Source: Corynebacterium pseudodiphtheriticum DSM 44287 | Lineage (GTDB): Bacteria; Actinomycetota; Actinomycetes; Mycobacteriales; Mycobacteriaceae | Direction of reading: 5' to 3' | Length of the DNA stretch: 64,000 nt | Assembly: GCF_000688415.1 (NCBI RefSeq) | Contig: NZ_JIAH01000006.1 | Coordinates: 186,001-250,000, forward strand | Part shown: piece by piece, positions 45,741 to 53,487 of the stretch | How the letters are laid out: every line of letters starts with the position of its first letter | Numbering within the stretch: position 1 is the stretch's first letter | Notes under the pieces: model-generated | Told to the model about the DNA's origin: nothing | Databases searched by the model: none | What the model saw: the letters and a program-made list of their open reading frames with translations, nothing else | Translations under genes and position numbers: made by a program

Positions 45741-47282
45741 ATGGCAACGGCCACCTCATTCTTTGCGCGTACTAGGATCATTGCGCCGAAAGAATTTAAT
45801 CGCTGGTTAATACCACCAGCTGCATTGGCAATTCACTTATCGATCGGCCAGGTTTATGCCTTTTCGGTATTTAAAGCCCCGTTGATGGAGTTTTTTGCTG
45901 TCCGTGAAGTGGCTGTGGGGTGGATCTTCTCCCTTGCTATTGGAATGCTGGGGCTTTCTTCAGCCGTTGCTGGAAACTGGGTTGAAAAAGTTGGGCCGAG
46001 AACCTCAATGGCAACTGCTGGTCTGTTCTGGGTTATTGGCTTTTTCGTCGCTATATTTGGTCTCGCAATTGGGCAGTTATGGCTGGTCTATTTGGGCTAT
46101 GGCGTAATCGGTGGTATCGGATTGGGGATTGGCTATATTTCCCCAGTATCAACCTTGATGAAATGGTTTCCAGATAAACCCGGTCTGGCTACTGGGATGG
46201 CGATTATGGGATTCGGCGGCGGTGCCTTAATCGCGAGTCCTGCTTCCAATACCATGATGGAATTCTTTGGCGGCGGCTCAGGTACCGCGAATCTTGCCGA
46301 CGGCCTCTATGGGACGTTCCTGACCTTGGCTATCTTGTATCTGGTGGTCATTGCGCTAGGGGCTTATGCGATCCGGTTACCACATCCAGACTGGAAACCT
46401 AAGGGATATCAACCGGAGAATAACTCCGGAACGAAGATGAAAACCACGGGAAATGTGTCAGCAAATACAGCCTTGCGGACCCCACAATTTTGGCTGCTGT
46501 GGGTGGTGCTTTTCGTGAACGTCACGGCCGGCATTGGAATTTTAGAAAATGCGGCCCCGATGGTGCAGGATTATTTCGCAGAAATTACGGCGGGCGCAGC
46601 CGCAGGTTACGTTGGCTTGCTGTCGCTAGCGAATATGGGGGGTCGTTTTGTCTGGTCAACGGTGTCAGACTGGATCGGCAGGAAAAACACCTATTTCCTC
46701 TACTTAGGTCTTGGATTACTCTTGTACTTGGTGGTTGCCAGTTTCTCTTCAGCGTCGCTGGCCATTTTCGTTCTCAGTACGCTGGTTATCATTTCTTTTT
46801 ACGGCGGTGGCTTTTCTACAGTGCCCGCCTACCTGAAAGATCTATTCGGTGTCTACAACGTCGGAGCGATCCACGGTCGGTTGCTCACGGCATGGGCTGC
46901 TGCCGGTGTCGCAGGCCCACTGATCGTGAACACGGTGGTGGAATCCCGTGCCGATGCGGGCTTAGAAGGTGCTGACTTGTATCGGGCAAGTTTATTGTTG
47001 ATGTGTGGATTGCTGGCTGTTGGTGTCGTCGCGAACCTTTTGATCAAACCTGTCAATGAGAAACACTATGTCGATGTAGACGTCGTCAAGCAAAAAGAAG
47101 CTGCTGACCGCAAAGCTGTTGAAGAAGCTGAACGGGAAGCAAAGGAGAACGGTCAGGCAAAAGGCAACTCTAGTTTCGCGCACAACGCGGTTTCCCTCAT
47201 TCTGGGTATTTTTATCGGTGTGAGTTTGGCCTTCGGGCTATGGGACACGATGGTACGCGCGGCAGGATTGTTTATTGGATAG
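45741..47282 (+). CDS. OFA-family MFS transporter (oxalate/formate-type carrier)
   Basis: A 513-residue MFS carrier of the oxalate:formate antiporter family. Twelve helices are visible beginning at WLIPPAALAIHLSIGQVYAF, a family hallmark (SIGQVYAFSVF). Further signatures are GWIFSLAIGMLGLSSAVAG, GIGLGIGYISPVSTLMKWFPDKPGLATG-type loop between helices 4 and 5, and GRFVWSTVSDWIGRKNTYF. After helix 12 comes a charged coiled-coil-like linker (EAADRKAVEEAEREAKEN) and a thirteenth hydrophobic segment (AVSLILGIFIGVSLAFGL). Ribosome-binding site gggGAGA precedes ATG 45741. In a Moco/FdhD island, formate or oxalate transport is a reasonable guess. Confidence 0.85.
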   Translation: MATATSFFARTRIIAPKEFNRWLIPPAALAIHLSIGQVYAFSVFKAPLMEFFAVREVAVGWIFSLAIGMLGLSSAVAGNWVEKVGPRTSMATAGLFWVIGFFVAIFGLAIGQLWLVYLGYGVIGGIGLGIGYISPVSTLMKWFPDKPGLATGMAIMGFGGGALIASPASNTMMEFFGGGSGTANLADGLYGTFLTLAILYLVVIALGAYAIRLPHPDWKPKGYQPENNSGTKMKTTGNVSANTALRTPQFWLLWVVLFVNVTAGIGILENAAPMVQDYFAEITAGAAAGYVGLLSLANMGGRFVWSTVSDWIGRKNTYFLYLGLGLLLYLVVASFSSASLAIFVLSTLVIISFYGGGFSTVPAYLKDLFGVYNVGAIHGRLLTAWAAAGVAGPLIVNTVVESRADAGLEGADLYRASLLLMCGLLAVGVVANLLIKPVNEKHYVDVDVVKQKEAADRKAVEEAEREAKENGQAKGNSSFAHNAVSLILGIFIGVSLAFGLWDTMVRAAGLFIG

Positions 47283-47417
47283 CAATATCACGGTGTGCTA
47301 AGCAGTGTGAGATTCGCACATTCTATCGCGGTATGCGGGTTTTCGAATAAGATTGGGGGCGGAAAGCCCGTACTGATCGTGCGGCGAATGTGAGCTCACC
47401 ACAGCAGAAAGGCCAGC

Positions 47418-47987
47418 ATGGCGCGTAGCGATACTGTAGATACTCTTGAGTTTGGGCATGACCAAAATACAGAGCATGCTGGGCATCCTGCACCTAGAGG
47501 ATTGGTGCTGGTGTCCTCGACTCGTGCCGCAGCCGGACTCTACACTGATGAATCCGGCCCCATTGCCGTGAGATTTTTACGGGAGCAAGGCTTTTGCACC
47601 CCGGATGCACGCGTGGTCGCGGATAAAGATATATCCCGTGTTATTGCTGAAATTTTCGCTAGTTCTGACAGGCCTGACGTGATTTTAACGTCAGGTGGAA
47701 CAGGAATTAGTCCAGATGATCAGGTGATTGAGTCGATCCAAGCACATCTGGATCGGGAGCTGCCTGGTATTGCACACGCGTTTTGGTCAAAAGGTCTGGA
47801 AAAAACGCCGACTGCAACACTATCTCGTGCGCTAGCAGGCACTGTGGGGCAGACCTTCGTGATGGCTATGCCTGGCTCACCGGGAGGAGTGCGCGACGGC
47901 GTCAAGGTGCTAGAAGACGTGTTGGCCCATGCAATTAATATTTTGAAAGGACGCCAAGTCACCAATCATGGCAAACATCATTCCTAA
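47418..47987 (+). CDS. mog: molybdopterin adenylyltransferase (MogA/MoaB family)
   Basis: A 189-residue MogA/Cnx1G-type protein that adenylates molybdopterin before Mo insertion by MoeA. The fold starts at RGLVLVSSTRAAAGLYTDESG after a polar N-terminal 30 residues; the molybdopterin-binding loop VILTSGGTGISPDDQVIES and the C-terminal VMAMPGSPGGVRDGVKVL are diagnostic. ATG 47418 follows aaagg. The 3' end overlaps moaE by 20 bases, which indicates translational coupling in a mog-moaE-moeB operon. Confidence 0.93.
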   Translation: MARSDTVDTLEFGHDQNTEHAGHPAPRGLVLVSSTRAAAGLYTDESGPIAVRFLREQGFCTPDARVVADKDISRVIAEIFASSDRPDVILTSGGTGISPDDQVIESIQAHLDRELPGIAHAFWSKGLEKTPTATLSRALAGTVGQTFVMAMPGSPGGVRDGVKVLEDVLAHAINILKGRQVTNHGKHHS

Positions 47988-48468
47988 TTCTTCTGAAGAA
48001 CCCACAGCTGCGGCGAACCAAGCGAGAGAGAGCACGCTAAACGCGCGCATCATCGGTACTGCCCTTACTGACCAGCCGTTGGAGCCATTACGTGAAGAAG
48101 CGCAGCGATTGGTGCCCAATGCGACTGCCGGGGCTGTTGTTACTTTTGACGGTATTATCCGCAATCATGACCACGGACATTCGGTCGACGAGCTCGTGTA
48201 TACCGCTCACCCCTCTGCCGAGAAGGAATTGTCAAGTGTCGTCGCTGACATTGCCGCCGAGTACCCGGATGTGCGCCTGTGGGCTGCGCATCGCACAGGC
48301 AAGCTTGGGATTGGAGAGCTGGCTTTCGCGGTTGTGGTAGCGAGTGCACACCGTAAGGAAGCATTTGCTGCTTGTGCTGAATTGGCAGATCGTGTCAAAG
48401 CTACAGTGCCAATTTGGAAAGAACAATTTCTTACTGATGGCTCAACGCAATGGGTCGGCCTGGACTAG
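47968..48468 (+). CDS. moaE: molybdopterin synthase catalytic subunit MoaE
   Basis: MoaE, 166 residues, the large subunit of molybdopterin synthase that uses the MoaD thiocarboxylate to add two sulfurs to cPMP. Family segments: AGAVVTFDGIIRNHDHGHSVDELVYTAH-type (GAVVTFDGIIRNHDHG), RLWAAHRTGKLGIGELAFAV and the active-site region VASAHRKEAFAACAELADRVKATVPIWKKE-like VPIWKEQFLTDGSTQWVG with the catalytic Lys. The N-terminal 30 residues are a polar extension. Start ATG 47968 overlaps mog. Confidence 0.95.
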   Translation: MANIIPNSSEEPTAAANQARESTLNARIIGTALTDQPLEPLREEAQRLVPNATAGAVVTFDGIIRNHDHGHSVDELVYTAHPSAEKELSSVVADIAAEYPDVRLWAAHRTGKLGIGELAFAVVVASAHRKEAFAACAELADRVKATVPIWKEQFLTDGSTQWVGLD

Positions 48469-48526
48469 ACGGTGAACCGTCATAACGTCATAAGGGAGAC
48501 AGCATCACTAGGGAGGCAAAGAGTAC

Positions 48527-49681
48527 ATGGAGTTTGATCCGCAATGGGTTGCGCGTTATCAGCGACAACTTAGCTTGCGCGGTTTTGGCCGACAAGCACA
48601 AGAAAAGTTAGCTGGTTCGCACGTCGTTGTGGTTGGCGCCGGCGGATTAGGCTCTCCAGCGCTGCTCTATCTGGCCGCTGCAGGGGTAGGCGCGCTAACC
48701 ATCATTGATGGTGATGAAGTCTCGTTATCTAATTTGCACCGTCAGATTATCCACACCACTGAGACAATCGGTACCCCGAAGGCTGCTTCGGCGAGGGATA
48801 CTATCAAAACCCTAAACCCGCATATAGCGGTTGCTGTCATCAATGCTGAACTAGATAGGGAACACGCGCGGGAGATTTTTGCTGGGGCTGATCTGGTGAT
48901 AGATGGCACCGATAACTTAGGCGCCAGATACCTTATTTCGTGGGCTGCATTGCGCAGCGGAATCCCGCATATATGGGGTTCAATTCTGGGATTTGACGCA
49001 CAAATTTCAGTGTTCGGTTTAGGCGATGGTCCAATTTATGAGGATGTTTTTCCTACGCCGCCACCGCCTGGTTCGGTTCCTTCTTGCGCACAAGCAGGAG
49101 TGCTGGGACCAGTGGTCGGAGTGGTGGGCTCGGCTATGGCGTTAGAAGCAATAAAAGTACTCACAGGCATTGGAAAGCCGCTATCAGGGCGTCTGGGTTA
49201 CTTCGACGCGCTGTTGGGGGAATGGGAATATATCCCAGTACGAGCTAATGCAATCACGCGTGAGTCTGTATTGTCTAGCGGTCCTATAAGGGCAGACGCT
49301 AATGAGGAGCCCGGAAATCAGCTCGAAGAAGGCCTAGTGGTCGATGACATTCCAGAGGATGCTGTGGTCATTGATGTCCGTGAACCCGATGAATATGCTG
49401 AATACTCGGTTCCTGGTGCATTAAATATCCCGCTGTCGACCTTTAACGGCAGTGCTCAGCGCCCTGGTGAGCAAGCGAGTTCTGTAATCGCCGGTGAGGC
49501 TGTTGCAGCTCAAGTCATCAGCACCGTTCGTGCACATGATCCACAGCATCCGGTAGTCATTTATTGTGCAGCAGGTAAGCGTTCAAGCCAAGCAATCGCG
49601 TACCTACAGGCGACGGGCATGACCCGCCTGGGAAATTTGCGCGGTGGGATTGACGGCTGGCTCACGCGGCAGGCTGAATAA
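48527..49681 (+). CDS. moeB: MoeB-type adenylyltransferase with rhodanese domain (MoeZ/MoeBR)
   Basis: A 384-residue E1-like enzyme that adenylates the MoaD C-terminus and, through a fused rhodanese, sulfurates it. Residues 1-245 are ThiF/MoeB: RYQRQLSLRGFGRQAQEKL, nucleotide loop VVVGAGGLGSPALLYLA, DEVSLSNLHRQI, DGTDNLGARYLI and PSCAQAGVLGPVVGVVG. Residues about 280-384 are rhodanese: VIDVREPDEYAEYSVPGALN and active-site loop IYCAAGKRSSQA with the sulfur-carrying Cys. A strong site (agggagg) precedes ATG 48527. Last gene of mog-moaE-moeB and convergent with mobA. Confidence 0.95.
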   Translation: MEFDPQWVARYQRQLSLRGFGRQAQEKLAGSHVVVVGAGGLGSPALLYLAAAGVGALTIIDGDEVSLSNLHRQIIHTTETIGTPKAASARDTIKTLNPHIAVAVINAELDREHAREIFAGADLVIDGTDNLGARYLISWAALRSGIPHIWGSILGFDAQISVFGLGDGPIYEDVFPTPPPPGSVPSCAQAGVLGPVVGVVGSAMALEAIKVLTGIGKPLSGRLGYFDALLGEWEYIPVRANAITRESVLSSGPIRADANEEPGNQLEEGLVVDDIPEDAVVIDVREPDEYAEYSVPGALNIPLSTFNGSAQRPGEQASSVIAGEAVAAQVISTVRAHDPQHPVVIYCAAGKRSSQAIAYLQATGMTRLGNLRGGIDGWLTRQAE

Positions 49682-49745
49682 ACTTCTTCTGCAGAACCGC
49701 AAGCTCGAGTAACTGCAGAGTATAGAAGCACATAGTCGTGCAAAT

Positions 49746-50393
49746 TTAGCGGGAATTATCTGTAGGTAGCTCTACCGCGCCACGTACTTTCAACTCAGGG
49801 AGACTGTCGTAATCTACCTCGAGCCCGCCACCGTCGACGCCAATCCAATCTGCGTGACGCACTAAAGCACGGGCTGGCTTGTTGTGCGCAGTACCAATTT
49901 CTGCGAGATTAGCCTGCAGGCGTTCCGATTTCCAAACTGAACACAATGGGTTCGCGATTCCCGCCGAATCTTCAATGATTGCTGCATCCCGTTCCGTATG
50001 CCGTGTCAGTTCAGCCATAAGTGCGGGTAGTAGCTGCCACGAGTCCGGCGCGTCTACGCTCAAGATTGCTACGCGTTGTGCACCTGTCGGAATTACTGAT
50101 AATCCTGCAGAAATCCCGGCTAATGGCCCACCGAAGGCTGGATTTTCTGCAGTGTGGGAGATTTCTGCAGCTAGCTGTTTGGTGGAAACGATCACGATCG
50201 CTTGCTTCTCAACACCGAGTGACAGCACACCCGCAAGTTGATGGTCTATTAACCGGGTACCGTTGAGACGGATCGTGGACTTATCAATTCCGCCCATCCG
50301 CTCTGAACGGCCCCCGGCCAAAATAATGACGGCAAGGTCGTCGTAGGCGGGGGAATCGTCGGCAAGAATTTCTGGCTGATTTGCGTTGGTCAT
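49746..50393 (-). CDS. mobA: molybdenum cofactor guanylyltransferase MobA
   Basis: MobA, 215 residues from ATG 50393 (MTNANQPE). It transfers GMP (or CMP in MocA-like members) to Mo-molybdopterin. The nucleotide-binding N-terminus VIILAGGRSERMGGIDKSTI is diagnostic, followed by GPLAGISAGLSV and the metal-binding VAILSVDAPDSW (the usual D-x-P reads D-A-P). The open frame upstream to 50462 overlaps moaC and is not used. Last gene of the moaA-moeA-moaC-mobA minus-strand operon, with 28 bases to moaC. Confidence 0.92.
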   Translation of the reverse strand: MTNANQPEILADDSPAYDDLAVIILAGGRSERMGGIDKSTIRLNGTRLIDHQLAGVLSLGVEKQAIVIVSTKQLAAEISHTAENPAFGGPLAGISAGLSVIPTGAQRVAILSVDAPDSWQLLPALMAELTRHTERDAAIIEDSAGIANPLCSVWKSERLQANLAEIGTAHNKPARALVRHADWIGVDGGGLEVDYDSLPELKVRGAVELPTDNSR

Positions 50394-50421
50394 AGCTTTT
50401 ACGTGGTGGTGTTTTTGTGAC

Positions 50422-50901
50422 CTATTGCGGCTCCGGGCGAGACCAGTCGCCGGAACGGCCACCGGATTTCTTAATGATCGCGCAATTGCTAATATATGCG
50501 CTTCGATCGACGCCTTTGACCATGTCGATTACGTTGAGTGCGGCAACGTTGACCGCAGTGAGGGCTTCCATTTCCACGCCTGTGCGGTCCGCGGTGCGTA
50601 CTGTGGCTTCGATGCGCAGGCGATCTTCCAGCAAGTCGAGGGAAACCTCACACCCGTGAACCCCGATTGTATGAGCCAATGGGAGCAGTTCTGGAACCCG
50701 TTTCGCAGCAGAGATACCGCCGATACGCGCGACAGCGAAGACATCACCTTTGGGGACGGTTCCATTGCGTAAGGCTTCCAGAATCTCCTTGGAGCACACA
50801 ACAGAAGCTACAGCGGTTGCTGCGCGAACAGTTGGTTTCTTCTCTGTCACATCGACCATGTAGGCGTTGCCGGAACTGTCTAAATGCGGGGGTTGTTTCA
50901 T
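50422..50901 (-). CDS. moaC: cyclic pyranopterin monophosphate synthase MoaC
   Basis: MoaC, 159 residues, works after MoaA to form cPMP from the 3',8-cyclo-GTP intermediate. Diagnostic segments: MVDVTEKKPTVRAATA near the N-terminus, GNAxxxAR-like VFAVARIGGISAAKRVPELLPLAH (with catalytic Lys), and TGVEMEALTAVNVAALNVIDMVK with the DMVK catalytic region at the C-terminus. Full family length. 24 bases separate it from moeA upstream. Confidence 0.97.
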   Translation of the reverse strand: MKQPPHLDSSGNAYMVDVTEKKPTVRAATAVASVVCSKEILEALRNGTVPKGDVFAVARIGGISAAKRVPELLPLAHTIGVHGCEVSLDLLEDRLRIEATVRTADRTGVEMEALTAVNVAALNVIDMVKGVDRSAYISNCAIIKKSGGRSGDWSRPEPQ

Positions 50902-50925
50902 ATATTTTCGCTTCCTATCAAGATG

Positions 50926-52293
50926 CTAACGAGACCAGCCGAGTACGGTTGCCATTCCAGGGGAATCAGGGTGCTCTGCGTCTTCTGCTGGCGGAATCAC
51001 TGCTAGACCGTCGATTCCTATGAGTGTACTGACGAAATGTGAACCGGGATTTCCTCCGGTATTTGGAACCGCGAGCAATCCGGTGTCAGCAGGAACGACC
51101 TGGACAGGTACCAATTGGGTTTTTCCAGGCCTCGGGAGTGGCAGGGTTGGGTGAGCGTGAACTAAGGCAGCGCAGTGTGGCCACCACTCGGTTGTGCTCC
51201 TGGCCTCGACTGGGGTGGAGGTTACGCGACCCTGCAAAATATATAGGCAGGCAAGTACGTATACCGTCGCAGAGACATAGGCAGCAACAGGGTTGCCCGG
51301 TAGGGTTACGACAGCCGTGCCATTCCATAGGCCGGCGCCTTGTGGTGAACCGGGTCGCTGCGCTGCGTTTCCGAACCAGAAATCCGCGTTTGGGGAATCT
51401 ACAGCGGTAGCTTTGACCACGTCGAAAGCGCCTTGTGAGATCCCACCGGTGGTAACGATGAGATCTACTGGCTGAGCGCTTGATGACGTAAGTTCGTCGA
51501 GAAGCGCAGTGAGCTTGTCGGTTCCATCGCCGACGTGGAATCGGCGAACGTCGACTGGGCCGTGCTCAGCCAACAAATTGGCAACCATTGGGCCATTGGA
51601 ATCTGCAATGCGGTAATCCGCATTTTCATCTGCGGTTCCGACACCGGTAGCAACACCGGCAGCGTTGTCGACATTGTTAGTAGCTGCGGCACCGACGTTG
51701 GCGGTGGAAACTAATTCATCTCCGGAAGAAATCACAGCAACCTGCGGGCGACGGTATACCGACACGTGAGAGACACCAGCGGTGAGAAAAAATGCCAGGG
51801 TCCCAGCGTCGATAAGTGTGTTGGGGTGAGCGATGTCTTCGCCTGGTGTTACTACTTCACCGCGCAACCGGATATGTCGCTTCTTTGGTACCTCGTGGAT
51901 GGTTACCTGTGTTGGCAATTGTGCGGGTCCTAGCGATGCGTCCGTGAATTCTGACGGAATCACCCGCAACGATTTTGCATCCCCGGAAATCGGGGCCCCC
52001 GTCATAATGCGAAGGGCTTGATTCGGCACAACTTCTTGCGGAAGCCCGCCGGCCGCAACTTCGCCGGATACCGGCAGCGTCCACGGACCAGATCCAGAAA
52101 GATCTTTGTCATGGACCAAGAAACCATCCATCGCGGAATTGTGGAAAGAGGGGATAGCGACGTGGGCCTGCACAGTCTGCGCAAGGTAGCGTCCATGAGC
52201 TTCCTCTACCGATAGGCGCTGGGGCTTGGTCGGTTGTATGAGTTCACGTACACGCTTTAGGTGTTCTGCAACCGAGACTGAAGAAGTAATCAT
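50926..52293 (-). CDS. moeA: molybdopterin molybdenumtransferase MoeA (copy 2)
   Basis: A 455-residue MoeA paralogue. Motifs are canonical: SFHNSAMDGFLV, LRIMTGAPISGDAKSLRVIP, the MogA-like domain AVISSGDELVS, TTGGISQGAFDVVKA and VVTLPGNPVAAYVSA. Between GDELVS and IADSNGPMVANLL there is an unusual low-complexity Ala/Asn/Gly insertion of about 30 residues (NVGAAATNNVDNAAG...). The N-terminal SVAEHLKRVRELIQPT and RLSVEEAHGRYLAQT are typical. Encoded between moaA and moaC in one operon. With copy 1 it gives two MoeA proteins, as is frequent when one serves a particular cofactor form. Confidence 0.94.
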   Translation of the reverse strand: MITSSVSVAEHLKRVRELIQPTKPQRLSVEEAHGRYLAQTVQAHVAIPSFHNSAMDGFLVHDKDLSGSGPWTLPVSGEVAAGGLPQEVVPNQALRIMTGAPISGDAKSLRVIPSEFTDASLGPAQLPTQVTIHEVPKKRHIRLRGEVVTPGEDIAHPNTLIDAGTLAFFLTAGVSHVSVYRRPQVAVISSGDELVSTANVGAAATNNVDNAAGVATGVGTADENADYRIADSNGPMVANLLAEHGPVDVRRFHVGDGTDKLTALLDELTSSSAQPVDLIVTTGGISQGAFDVVKATAVDSPNADFWFGNAAQRPGSPQGAGLWNGTAVVTLPGNPVAAYVSATVYVLACLYILQGRVTSTPVEARSTTEWWPHCAALVHAHPTLPLPRPGKTQLVPVQVVPADTGLLAVPNTGGNPGSHFVSTLIGIDGLAVIPPAEDAEHPDSPGMATVLGWSR

Positions 52294-52308
52294 TATTGTG
52301 TCGCCACC

Positions 52309-53427
52309 TTAACCACCGATAGCAGACATGGTGCGTGCAGGTTGCAAAAAGCCTTCGTCATTGATGCCGTGGCCAGGAAGTTTTTCCCACATGGCAGCTG
52401 CCCAGATGGTGGCTAGTTCGTCGTCGCTGGCACCAGCACGAAGCAAATCGCGTAACTGGGTTTCGCGGTTGCTAAATAGGCACGTGCGAATTGCCCCATC
52501 TGCGGTAAGGCGAGTGCGGTCGCAGTCTCCGCAGAACGGATAGGAGACAGAACTGATGATGCCCAGTTTGCCTCGGTGCACGCTATGATCTGCATTTTTC
52601 CACACATCCCATAAAGCAGCAGGGGCAGAACCGCGTGGTTGTTTTGCCGGTGTCATAATAAACGACGATTGCAGCTTCGCTAGTATTTCGTCGGCGGTGA
52701 TCATATCTTCCCGGGACCAGGCCTCGCGTGGTCCTAGTGGCATCTGCTCGATAAATCGCAGCTGCGCCCCTTTATCGAGTGCAAAAGCCGCGAGATCGAC
52801 GACATCGTCTTCATTGACGCCTTTCATTACCAAGGCATTGATTTTGATAGGGCTTAAACCAGCTTCGGCACACTTATCGATTGAGCGCAGCACATGATCC
52901 AGACGGTCACGGCGTGTTAGGGCCGTGTACTTTGCCTTGTCGATGGTGTCTAAGGATATGTTAATCCGATCTAGCCCGGCAGCTGACAAACTAGCCACGC
53001 GCTTATCTAGCCCGAGCCCGTTGGTAGTCAGGGCGATTTCTGGCGCATCCCCGGTATCTGTTGTCAAGGCTTTGCTGCGTTCGATGATGCTGGGCAAGGA
53101 TTTACGCAGTAAGGGCTCGCCACCGGTGAACCGTAATTTTCGAACCCCCAGTTTTTCCACGGCGATGCGAACTAAACGGATAACTTCGTCGTCGGTAAGC
53201 ACTGCGCTATTGTGCATCCACTGCAGGCCTTCGGCTGGCATACAGTAAGTGCAGCGTAGATTGCATTTGTCTGTGAGACTAACGCGTAGGTCGCGCGCGG
53301 TGCGCCCGTAACGATCAAGGAGTAGACGGGTGCCGTCGGCATTGGCTGCAGGAAGATCGTTAGCGATATCCTGCACAGGCGAGTTCGGCGGGGTAGTAGG
53401 ATCAGGCAGCGCAACAGATGTGGACAT
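52309..53427 (-). CDS. moaA: GTP 3',8-cyclase MoaA
   Basis: MoaA, 372 residues from ATG 53427, preceded by aggaac; the frame is open to 53466. A radical-SAM enzyme starting molybdopterin synthesis from GTP. The SAM cluster motif is SLTDKCNLRCTYCMP (C-x3-C-x2-C) near residue 60, with RFTGGEPLLRK and NISLDTIDKAKYTALTRRD. The second cluster ligands are in SVSYPFCGDCDRTRLTADG and RTCLFSN. The C-terminal Gly-Gly (TMSAIGG) required for catalysis is present. First gene of the moaA-moeA-moaC-mobA operon, 60 bases after fadD, which runs the same way. Confidence 0.97.
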   Translation of the reverse strand: MSTSVALPDPTTPPNSPVQDIANDLPAANADGTRLLLDRYGRTARDLRVSLTDKCNLRCTYCMPAEGLQWMHNSAVLTDDEVIRLVRIAVEKLGVRKLRFTGGEPLLRKSLPSIIERSKALTTDTGDAPEIALTTNGLGLDKRVASLSAAGLDRINISLDTIDKAKYTALTRRDRLDHVLRSIDKCAEAGLSPIKINALVMKGVNEDDVVDLAAFALDKGAQLRFIEQMPLGPREAWSREDMITADEILAKLQSSFIMTPAKQPRGSAPAALWDVWKNADHSVHRGKLGIISSVSYPFCGDCDRTRLTADGAIRTCLFSNRETQLRDLLRAGASDDELATIWAAAMWEKLPGHGINDEGFLQPARTMSAIGG

Positions 53428-53487
53428 ATTAGTTCCTATTTTAATATCCCTGTGCGGCAGGCACAATGAGTCTGACAGTGGGAATGA

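Noticed and set aside
47390..47399. GTGAGCTCAC palindrome upstream of mog, considered as a GlxR site
   Set aside because: The GlxR consensus needs TGTGA-N6-TCACA; the spacing here is wrong, and a 10-bp palindrome alone is weak evidence.
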